13,910 bases of DNA, from contig JAAYQB010000157.1 of assembly GCA_012519525.1 (NCBI GenBank), forward strand, positions 1 to 13,910, read 5' to 3'. A model generated the notes under the pieces. That model was given only the letters and a program-made list of their open reading frames with translations. It did not search any database and was not told the DNA's origin. This DNA comes from Bacteroidales bacterium (GTDB lineage Bacteria > Bacteroidota > Bacteroidia > Bacteroidales > WCHB1-69). The position numbers were made by a program, and so were the translations under genes. Positions 8,647 through 13,910 of the stretch are shown piece by piece (the stretch's first letter is position 1; the number at the start of each line of letters is the position of its first letter).

Positions 8647-8651
8647 TAATA

Positions 8652-9878
8652 ATGAGTAAAGGAAAAATTATCAATGATCCTGTTTATGGATTTATATCAA
8701 TATCAAACGATTTGATATTTAGTCTTATACAGCACCCTTATTTTCAACGCTTACGCAATATTAAGCAGTTGGGCTTAACCAATTTGGTATATCCCGGTGC
8801 TTCGCATACACGTTTTCAACACTCTTTGGGTGCTATGCACTTAATGCAAGAGGCATTGGATGTGCTTAAAAATAAAGAGATTGCTATTACAAAAGAAGAA
8901 GAGGAAGCAGCGCTTGTTGCGATATTATTACACGATATAGGACATGGTCCTTTTTCGCATACTCTTGAAAATACGCTGATAGAAAATGTGAGTCATGAAC
9001 ACATTACCGATTTGTTTATGGAAGAATTAAACAAAGAATACGAAGGACGATTGACTTTAGCCATACGAATTTATAAAAATGCTTACTCCAAACATTTTCT
9101 ACATCAGCTTGTTTCGGGACAATTGGATGTCGATCGTCTCGACTATCTCACACGCGATAGTTTTTTTACCGGGGTATCGGAAGGAATTATTGGGACAGAG
9201 CGTATTATAAAAATGCTCAATGTGGTAAACAATGAATTGGTAGCTGATATCAAGGCATTGTATTCTATTGAAAAATTTATTATTTCTCGTCGCTTGATGT
9301 ATTGGCAAGTTTATTTGCATAAGACGGTTCATGTTATTGAAATAATGGTCATTAATATTTTGAAAAGAGCCAAAGAAATCATACGGAAAAACCAAGCGAT
9401 AGAGATGCCGGCGGCTATTGCCGTTTTTTTGAAAAAAGACATACGGCTTTCCGATTTTCAACAAGACCCTACTATTCTGCAAACCTATGCGGATATAGAC
9501 GACCGTGATATTTGGTATTGCATTAAACTTTGGCGTTCTCATCCCGATTATATTTTATCCGAGCTATGTAAACGCGTGTATTATCGAAATCTATTTAAAA
9601 TAGAAGTTTATGATAATGAAATAGATGAATCTTATATTCGAAAGAAACAATCGGAATTTATTTTATCAATGCATCTTTCGCAAAGCGAAGTAGATTATTT
9701 TGTGTCTCACGGAAAAATGGAAAACAGAGCCTATAACAAGGCATTGCCTTCTATTCATATTCTCGATAAAAACAATAACTTACATACATTAGAAACACTT
9801 TCCGATCATTTGAATCATCGTACATTGTCCGAAAGTGTGAGTAAATATTTTTTATGTTATCCGAAAGATAAATCGTAA
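8652..9878 (+). CDS. HD-domain phosphohydrolase, dNTPase/SAMHD1-like family (COG1078 type)
   Basis: This 408-residue cytoplasmic protein carries the metal-binding motifs of the family: His57 in RFQHSLGAMHL, His94-Asp95 in LLHDIGHGPFSH, and Asp161 in GQLDVDRLDYLTRD. The last motif matches the DVDKWDYFARD segment of SAMHD1, so Arg162, Tyr165 and Asp169 sit where SAMHD1 contacts nucleotide. The opening NDPVYGFI and HPYFQRLRNIKQLG are also typical. Family members hydrolyse dNTPs or related phosphoesters; the substrate here is not known. It starts 5 bases after mutL in the same direction, which would make nucleotide-pool control a plausible companion to mismatch repair. However, the grouping may be only positional. 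It ends 6 bases before the convergent pckA. Confidence 0.9.
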   Translation: MSKGKIINDPVYGFISISNDLIFSLIQHPYFQRLRNIKQLGLTNLVYPGASHTRFQHSLGAMHLMQEALDVLKNKEIAITKEEEEAALVAILLHDIGHGPFSHTLENTLIENVSHEHITDLFMEELNKEYEGRLTLAIRIYKNAYSKHFLHQLVSGQLDVDRLDYLTRDSFFTGVSEGIIGTERIIKMLNVVNNELVADIKALYSIEKFIISRRLMYWQVYLHKTVHVIEIMVINILKRAKEIIRKNQAIEMPAAIAVFLKKDIRLSDFQQDPTILQTYADIDDRDIWYCIKLWRSHPDYILSELCKRVYYRNLFKIEVYDNEIDESYIRKKQSEFILSMHLSQSEVDYFVSHGKMENRAYNKALPSIHILDKNNNLHTLETLSDHLNHRTLSESVSKYFLCYPKDKS

Positions 9879-9884
9879 AAAACA

Positions 9885-11507
9885 TTATAGTTGAGGTCCG
9901 GCTGCTTCGATTCGTTTTCCTTCTTCGTTATCCGTGAAATTTTTGAAGTTATTGATAAAAGTTTGTGCTAATTCTTTGGCTTGCTGCTCATAGGCTTCTT
10001 TGTCGTCCCAAGCATTGCGAGGATTTAATATAAGCGGATTTACATTATTCAATGCTTTTGGTATCCATAGTCCAAAAGGTTTTATTTGAACAAATTCACA
10101 ATTATTAATTTCGCCGCTATGAATGGCATTAATAAGCGTACGAGTAGTTGATATTTTAATTCTGCTTCCTACGCCATAGGCTCCGCCTGTCCAGCCGGTA
10201 TTTAGTAAATAAACAGAGCTTTTGTGTTGTTTTATTTTCTTTAATAATTCATTTGCATATTTAGTAGGGTGTAATAATAAGAAAGGACCGCCAAAAGCAG
10301 AAGAGAAAGTAGGAATAGGCTCTTTAACCTCCCGTTCCGTTCCTGCTAATTTAGCAGTATATCCGCTTAAAAAATAATACATTATCTGGTCATCGCTTAG
10401 TTTTGCAATAGGGGGAAGAACCCCAAAAGCATCGGCGGATAAAAATATAATATTTTTCGGATGACGACCTTTTGATATGGGTTTTACAATATTCTTGATA
10501 TGATAAATAGGATAGGAAACGCGTGTGTTTTCCGTTTTAGATTCGTCGAAAAAATCAACCTCGCCGTTTTCTTTAACGACTACATTTTCCAATAATGCAT
10601 CGCGATGGATGGCTGCGTAAATTTCGGGTTCTTCTTCTTGGCTCAGGCGAATACATTTTGCATAGCATCCTCCTTCAAAATTAAAAATTCCTTCGTCGTC
10701 CCAGCCGTGTTCGTCATCGCCGATAAGCAGACGCTTAGGGTCGGTTGAAAGAGTAGTTTTTCCTGTTCCCGATAATCCGAAAAACAGCGTTGTGCTCCCA
10801 TCACTTCCTTGATTAGCAGAACAGTGCATAGATGCTATTCCTTCTAATGGAAGATAGTAATTCATAATAGAGAAAAATCCTTTTTTAATTTCGCCTCCGT
10901 ACCAAGTGCCGCCTACGACAGCTATTTTATCGGTAATATTAAAAGCTATGTATACTTCGCTGTTTAATCCATGCTCTTTCCATTTGTGATTTACTGTTTT
11001 AGAAGCCATTAGCATTACAAAGTCAGGCTCAAAGTCGAGTAATTCTTCTTCGGAAGGACGGATAAACATGTTTTTAACAAAATGTGATTGCCATGCTACT
11101 TCACTGATAACTCTTATTTTGATTCGTGTGTTTGGATTGGCACCGCAATAAGCGTCGGTAACGTATAAGTCTTTATTGCTTAATTGTTTTTGGTTTATTG
11201 TTAATAAATCATTCCACACTTCTTTAGAAATGGGTTTATTGTCGGAACCTTTTCTATTGGGGGCTGCCCACCATACATTAGACTCTGTTTCTGCGTCTTT
11301 TACAATGTATTTGTCTTTAGGGGAACGTCCCGTAAAAATACCGGTATCTACGCTTAAAGCTCCCAAGGAAGTTGTACGAGCTTTTTCATAACCCTTAAGG
11401 GAAGGATTGGTTTCGTGTTGGTATAATTCGTCGTAAGAAATGTTATAAAAAATTTTTTTCTGACCGGTAATTCCATGTTTTGTTAGATTTATCTTTCTGT
11501 TTATCAT
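9885..11507 (-). CDS. pckA: Phosphoenolpyruvate carboxykinase (ATP)
   Basis: This 540-residue enzyme interconverts oxaloacetate plus ATP with phosphoenolpyruvate, CO2 and ADP. In anaerobic Bacteroidota it often runs toward oxaloacetate during succinate formation. All signatures are intact: FTGRSPKDK at 58-66, YGGEIKKGFFSIMNY at 203-217, SMHCSAN at 226-232, the P-loop GLSGTGKTT at 244-252, the kinase-2 motif LIGDDEHGW at 261-269, and ENTRVSYPIYH at 326-336. The length and the C-terminal end IEAAGPQL are normal. The chosen ATG gives the usual start NLTKHGITG within ten residues. A promoter at 11545-11577 drives it alone on the minus strand. Nothing odd was seen. Confidence 0.97.
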   Translation of the reverse strand: MINRKINLTKHGITGQKKIFYNISYDELYQHETNPSLKGYEKARTTSLGALSVDTGIFTGRSPKDKYIVKDAETESNVWWAAPNRKGSDNKPISKEVWNDLLTINQKQLSNKDLYVTDAYCGANPNTRIKIRVISEVAWQSHFVKNMFIRPSEEELLDFEPDFVMLMASKTVNHKWKEHGLNSEVYIAFNITDKIAVVGGTWYGGEIKKGFFSIMNYYLPLEGIASMHCSANQGSDGSTTLFFGLSGTGKTTLSTDPKRLLIGDDEHGWDDEGIFNFEGGCYAKCIRLSQEEEPEIYAAIHRDALLENVVVKENGEVDFFDESKTENTRVSYPIYHIKNIVKPISKGRHPKNIIFLSADAFGVLPPIAKLSDDQIMYYFLSGYTAKLAGTEREVKEPIPTFSSAFGGPFLLLHPTKYANELLKKIKQHKSSVYLLNTGWTGGAYGVGSRIKISTTRTLINAIHSGEINNCEFVQIKPFGLWIPKALNNVNPLILNPRNAWDDKEAYEQQAKELAQTFINNFKNFTDNEEGKRIEAAGPQL

Positions 11508-11544
11508 GCCAATATACTTTATATATCTTATTAAATTAAAAATG

Positions 11545-11577
11545 CAAAAATAATAAATTTAAACGTATAATATCAAG
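11545..11577 (-). promoter_or_regulatory. Probable pckA promoter
   Basis: On the minus strand CTTG (11574-11577, one mismatch to TTTG) and TATTTTTG (11545-11552, perfect TAnnTTTG) are separated by 21 bases, as in Bacteroidota housekeeping promoters. Predicted leader length is about 30 bases before the start codon at 11507. Confidence 0.55.
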
Positions 11578-11610
11578 AAATAATAAGAATAATTATTTAA
11601 TTATCATTAT

Positions 11611-11807
11611 TAATCCCACCTTTTCCTTTCCACTTGGAGCGAAGCTAAAGCATGAGTACCTTACTATAAAATTCAAATAGCTTCACGAATAAATGGGGAG
11701 GGAGTGATTATCAGCTCATTTTGTAATTTCTTCACTTATCGGCTGACTTCGAGTCAGCCGATGAGTTTTGCGGAGTTATCCGCAGTGGCTTTTCTGCCGT
11801 TTTTTTT
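11611..11807 (+). other. Structured non-coding stretch, possible small RNA
   Basis: This part of the pckA-12081 intergenic region has no credible reading frame but is rich in potential pairing. GAAGCTA (11641-11647) can pair with TAGCTTC (11678-11684). A C-rich run at 11615-11628 lies across from GGGGAGGGAG at 11695-11704. The stretch ends in three successive hairpins and a T8 run on the plus strand. No gene on the plus strand ends here (pckA faces away), so terminator-like structure without an upstream gene suggests an independent transcript. I see no clear promoter at its 5' side and do not recognise any known RNA family (not tRNA, not the RNase P core, not tmRNA). It could instead be a decayed repeat. 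Confidence 0.3.
11735..11807 (+). terminator. Triple hairpin ending in an oligo-T run
   Basis: Hairpin 1 pairs 11735-11747 with 11753-11765: core ATCGGCTGAC / GTCAGCCGAT, extended by one G-U and two normal pairs, loop TTCGA. Hairpin 2 is TGCGGA / TCCGCA at 11769-11774 and 11779-11784, loop GTTA. Hairpin 3 is a short GGC / GCC (11787-11789, 11796-11798) followed by T8 at 11800-11807. The last could act as an intrinsic terminator of plus-strand transcription. What it would terminate is unclear. Confidence 0.45.
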
Positions 11808-11981
11808 AAATTTAAAAGTATATTTTTCTTCCTTTGCTTACCCTTTTTTTTTCATCTTTTTTTAATTTTTGTTGATTGAGGTGATATTTTTTTATTGTTT
11901 TTTTAATTCTATTTTTTTGATTTTTTCACTTTTAGAAAAGAGTTTTATTTTTACATTTCTTTATTACAGCATGATGAGAGT

Positions 11982-12013
11982 TTATTTATTAACAATTTTT
12001 TGTTAATAAATAA
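11982..12013. repeat. Perfect 14-base AT-rich inverted repeat upstream of the 12081 promoter
   Basis: TTATTTATTAACAA (11982-11995) and TTGTTAATAAATAA (12000-12013) are exact reverse complements with a TTTT loop. The repeat ends 15 bases before the -33 box at 12029. It could be a protein-binding site controlling that promoter, or an AU-rich hairpin insulating it from upstream transcription. The two cannot be told apart here. The surrounding 11810-12028 stretch is otherwise very T-rich and shows no gene. Confidence 0.55.
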
Positions 12014-12028
12014 GTTTTAAAATAAGTA

Positions 12029-12057
12029 TTTGTATTTTCAAATATTATCTACCTTTG
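12029..12057 (+). promoter_or_regulatory. Bacteroidota-type promoter for the 12081 gene
   Basis: TTTG (12029-12032) and TACCTTTG (12050-12057) both match the consensus exactly, with 17 bases between them (slightly short of the usual 19-21). Transcription would start near 12064, giving a leader of about 17 bases before the ATG at 12081. This makes the longer TTG-initiated reading from 12030 impossible, because its start lies inside the promoter. Confidence 0.65.
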
Positions 12058-12080
12058 TACAAAAATTAAATTTTACAGTT

Positions 12081-12533
12081 ATGAAAAGAACTTTACTTAT
12101 TTTACCTTTATTTTTATTGTGGATTGATGTTTTTTCTCAAAGCGCTTCTTTTTATACAAAATCTGCTTTATGGTTTCGGAGCAATGAATTAGATACTTCG
12201 GAAAAGCATTGGAAAAACATAGGAAAAGACAGTGTTTCTGCCGAATCGAAAGCATTTTGTTCTTTATCGGAAAAAGATATAAATTTCCACAAGAGCTTGG
12301 CTTTCACCGATAGTTTATCGGTATTAGTGGCGGATTATCCTTTTTCGCCCATTTCACATTTAAGTGTTATAACGGTATTTCATGTCTCCGACACAAGTAG
12401 TGAACATGGAATATGGAGTTTGTTAGTTAATGATCGTCAGCTTACCGGCTTGACTGATAGGCGTTTGTTAAGGGAAAAGTCGTATTATCCTTATCCTTTG
12501 AAACGTCAAGGTATTCCCATTATTCAGTTATAA
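12081..12533 (+). pseudogene. Secreted protein, probably the truncated N-terminus of a longer surface protein
   Basis: It reads 150 residues from the ATG at 12081. A signal peptide is clear (MKRTLLILPLFLLWIDVFSQ, cut after about residue 20). The mature part starts SASFYTKSALWFRSNEL and includes LSVITVFHVSDTSSEHGIWSLL. These resemble openings of large Bacteroidota surface proteins with LamG/jellyroll-like domains (SALWF...W.. and VITVF...), though I cannot name the family firmly. Such proteins are usually many hundreds of residues long, and no C-terminal sorting domain follows here. The reading ends GIPIIQL at a TAA that lies inside GTTATAAGC, the proposed junction of an inserted cassette, so the stop looks imposed by the insertion. 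Promoter and start are intact, so a short secreted product may still be made. It could alternatively be a genuine small secreted protein. Confidence 0.5.
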
Positions 12534-12637
12534 GCAAGGCATGAAAAACAAAAATAGTATCAGACCACCATAAAAAAAATGTTTAATACAGATAAATAGA
12601 TAATGTTAAATATTATTAACTTTTAAAATTTAAAAAA

Positions 12638-13426
12638 ATGAATAAAATTATTTTAATGGCTTTTAGTTTTGTATTATTTCTTAATTCTGTTAATTCGCAG
12701 GACAAGAAATTTGATTATTCTTTGAATATAAAGAAAAATTTTCAATTTAACTTGGTTGATGTTATAACTCCTTTATCAAGCAATGATAATATTGGCATTC
12801 AACCATATGTTAGCTTTGGTTTGAATGATTCTAGTATATTAGGTAATTTAAATTTATATTTAGGTTTCTACTACCAGAATTTTTCTGTTACTGGTTCATT
12901 TAAATATAAAGACAATTCAGTTCCAGAAATGGCTGAAGGTGAATTGAAATTTGCTTTGGGTTATTATACTCCTTTAATTGGTTGTAAGTATTTTTTGTCA
13001 AATAATAATACTCGACCTTATGTTAACGCACACTATAGGCTATATATACCAAATATAAAAACAGATGGAGAATTAATAGCTGAAGATGAATCATATTCTT
13101 GGAATGCCAATAAAGACATAGGCAAGTTATTAAAAAATATTATCGTAATTTCAAACAAAGAAATTGGTTTTGGTGTAGAACATAAATTTAACAAGAATTT
13201 AGCTATTTTTGGAGAATACAACTTGCAATTTTTTACATTTAAAGTTAAAGTAAAAGATGCTGAAGATTATATTGATGATTTAACTACAGCAGTAAATAAT
13301 ATTGAAAATGGTGGTATTGATACAAATATAGATGTAGAAGATTTACAATTCATTGAAGGAAATGCTAATGCAAAAATTAAATATATGTCAAGTTATGCTT
13401 CATTAGGGATTTCGTTCTATTTCTAA
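12638..13426 (+). CDS. Outer-membrane beta-barrel protein of unknown function
   Basis: The protein has 262 residues with a signal peptide at about 1-21 (MNKIILMAFSFVLFLNSVNS, then QDKK). The mature part shows alternating strands ending in aromatics (LNLYLGFYYQNFSVTGSF, RPYVNAHYRLYIPNI, LAIFGEYNLQFFTFKV). The chain ends SYASLGISFYF, the aromatic C-terminus expected of a barrel recognised by the BAM complex. An acidic stretch at about 205-240 (DAEDYIDDL..) would be an external loop. No specific family is recognised. Base composition is strikingly AT-rich (two 60-base samples are 25% GC by hand count), unlike mutL or pckA, consistent with acquisition by transfer. It follows the truncated secreted gene by 104 bases; TAACTTTT at 12617-12624 is a one-mismatch -7 box close to the ATG. 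The GC-rich hairpin region begins directly after its stop. Confidence 0.75.
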   Translation: MNKIILMAFSFVLFLNSVNSQDKKFDYSLNIKKNFQFNLVDVITPLSSNDNIGIQPYVSFGLNDSSILGNLNLYLGFYYQNFSVTGSFKYKDNSVPEMAEGELKFALGYYTPLIGCKYFLSNNNTRPYVNAHYRLYIPNIKTDGELIAEDESYSWNANKDIGKLLKNIIVISNKEIGFGVEHKFNKNLAIFGEYNLQFFTFKVKVKDAEDYIDDLTTAVNNIENGGIDTNIDVEDLQFIEGNANAKIKYMSSYASLGISFYF

Positions 13427-13434
13427 AAAGCCCA

Positions 13435-13558
13435 GCTTATAACAGGCGGTCATACACCATGCGGCGGCTGATTTGGTAATTAAACTGAGCATCATTAAAT
13501 TAGCGGTGTGGTGGAGCTAAAAGGATGCGGGGAGTTTTGCCGCACAGTGTATACCGCC
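13435..13558. repeat. attC-like long imperfect palindrome with an extrahelical base
   Basis: The foot box GCTTATAAC (13435-13443) is followed by a left arm at 13445-13465. The arm consists of GGCGGT, an unpaired C at 13451, ATACAC, mismatched CA, and TGCGGC. The right arm at 13539-13558 is GCCGCA, mismatched CA, GTGTAT, ACCGCC. That makes 18 pairs with one extrahelical base and one two-base internal loop, enclosing 73 bases that contain a smaller TAATT/AATTA hairpin (13477-13502). A single-strand-folded site with an extrahelical base and a large variable tip is what integron integrases recognise. However, the foot box does not pair on the right, where CACCGGTAAG follows, so the fit to attC is partial. 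Confidence 0.5.
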
Positions 13559-13740
13559 CACCGGTAAGTGTACAATCTTTTGCTAAAAATCGCAGTGACA
13601 GCATACGTTTTGTGACAGGGCAGTGCTTCGAAATGCCAAACGTTTCATATACGCAACCGTTGTGCACAAGTGTAAAAAGACAACGACACAGCGGACAATT
13701 TGCTACTTAAAGACCGAAAAAGAATGGACAGCCAACGCAC

Positions 13741-13804
13741 AAAACAGCACATTTGCAAGCCCCGACACACAAACCGATACTGCGGCTTGCAAAAGAGCTG
13801 TTTT
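13741..13804. repeat. 21-base imperfect inverted repeat with a 22-base loop
   Basis: The arms at 13741-13761 and 13784-13804 are reverse complements at 19 of 21 positions. The inner ten pairs are TTTGCAAGCC / GGCTTGCAAA without mismatch, and the outer eight are AAAACAGC / GCTGTTTT. The loop is 13762-13783. On the plus strand the right arm ends in TTTT, so the structure could terminate transcription. Given its place in the GC-rich stretch, it is more likely part of the same repeat or cassette system. Confidence 0.6.
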
Positions 13805-13892
13805 CTTGCCTACGCACCCAAGCCCACCCACCACCCTAACACAATACGAGTGGATTTCAAGAGAAAAACGGGTAGACAACAATATTAAATTT

Positions 13893-13900
13893 TAACTTTG
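13893..13900 (+). promoter_or_regulatory. Possible -7 box of a gene beyond the window
   Basis: TAACTTTG matches TAnnTTTG exactly and stands where composition returns to AT-rich. If real, a plus-strand gene starts just beyond 13910. No -33 element is evident. Confidence 0.35.
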
Positions 13901-13910
13901 ACAATTGGAA

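Larger units (their letters stand above)
12528..13659 (+). mobile_element. Putative integron-type gene cassette (right end uncertain)
   Basis: The proposed left end is G/TTATAAGC at 12527/12528, inside the 150-residue gene. Its exact nine-base reverse complement GCTTATAAC (13435-13443) forms the foot of the hairpin that follows the beta-barrel gene. In integron cassettes the first bases after the crossover (TTRRRY) are complementary to the R'' box of the cassette's own attC; that relation is seen here. The enclosed gene is much more AT-rich than its neighbours and is followed within 8 bases by the structured site. Two right ends are possible: near 13563 (after the long stem, CCG/GTAAGTG, not canonical) or G/TTGTGC at 13659/13660. 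No integrase gene is in the window, and the stem differs from a textbook attC. It could be another Bacteroidota repeat family. Confidence 0.4.
13427..13910. other. Gene-free GC-rich structured stretch to the end of the window
   Basis: By hand count 13441-13860 is about 47% GC, against roughly 25% in samples of the gene before it. Short open readings exist in several frames on the plus strand but overlap one another, lack family resemblance, and run through the palindromes, so I do not call them genes. The stretch holds the attC-like hairpin (13435-13558), the palindromes TTCGAA (13627-13632) and AAACGTTT (13638-13645), a 21-base inverted repeat (13741-13804), a C-rich run (13816-13837), and a promoter-like box at 13893. 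I have a general impression of similar GC-rich repeats between genes in other Bacteroidota genomes, but cannot confirm it here. Confidence 0.6.

Noticed and set aside
9099..9542. 147-codon minus-strand open reading opposite the HD-domain gene
   Set aside because: It is a shadow of a well-supported gene, has no family resemblance, no promoter and an unnatural composition.
11641..11690. TTCAAAT at 11672 resembling a tRNA T-loop
   Set aside because: No acceptor, D or anticodon stems of tRNA spacing can be formed around it.
12030..12080. TTG start adding 17 residues to the secreted protein
   Set aside because: The TTG lies within the -33 promoter box and would put a hydrophilic segment before an obvious signal peptide starting at 12081.
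12605..12620. Inverted repeat GTTAA...TTAAC before the beta-barrel gene as an operator
   Set aside because: Only five pairs in extremely AT-rich DNA, expected by chance.
13525..13895. Three overlapping short plus-strand readings in the GC-rich end region
   Set aside because: They overlap in different frames, run through palindromic DNA, and show no signal peptide, domain or start context; the open frames follow from local composition.

Overview
The window reads as chromosomal DNA from a low-GC member of the Bacteroidota, most likely Bacteroidales-like or a near relative. Signs of this are a PorP/SprF-family protein beside a PorE-like TPR/PD40/OmpA protein, a Bacteroidota-type mutL preceded by the small FNYxPRxY membrane protein, no Shine-Dalgarno sequences before starts, and several TAnnTTTG -7 promoter boxes. 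No rRNA, tRNA, CRISPR array or transposase gene was found.

Layout. (1) 66-3055, plus strand: NfeD-like membrane protein, flotillin and ribonuclease Z in one tight transcription unit. (2) 3063-6390, minus strand: a PorP/SprF-like outer-membrane protein followed by a TPR/PD40/OmpA protein, a pair linked to type IX secretion and gliding. (3) 6548-9878, plus strand: an 80-residue membrane protein, MutL and an HD-domain phosphohydrolase. (4) 9885-11507, minus strand: ATP-type PEP carboxykinase. (5) 11508-12080: a gene-free stretch with a cluster of hairpins ending in an oligo-T run, a perfect AT-rich inverted repeat, and a clear Bacteroidota promoter. (6) 12081-12533: a secreted 150-residue protein that looks like the amino-terminal piece of a longer one. 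(7) 12638-13426: a very AT-rich outer-membrane beta-barrel gene. (8) 13427-13910: a gene-free, GC-rich stretch (about 47% by hand count, against about 25% in sampled parts of the gene before it) with two large imperfect palindromes.

The first 11.5 kb is ordinary core genome. The most interesting part is 12.5-13.9 kb. The stop codon of the truncated secreted gene lies inside GTTATAAGC (12527-12535). The exact reverse complement, GCTTATAAC, stands at 13435-13443, at the foot of a long hairpin that begins 8 bases after the stop codon of the AT-rich beta-barrel gene. This is the arrangement expected of an integron-type gene cassette: cassette start complementary to the outer box of its own attC, with one gene and then a folded recombination site. 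It would have been inserted at G/TT within a pre-existing gene. The hairpin is not a canonical attC and no integrase is in the window, so this is a testable inference and not an established identification.
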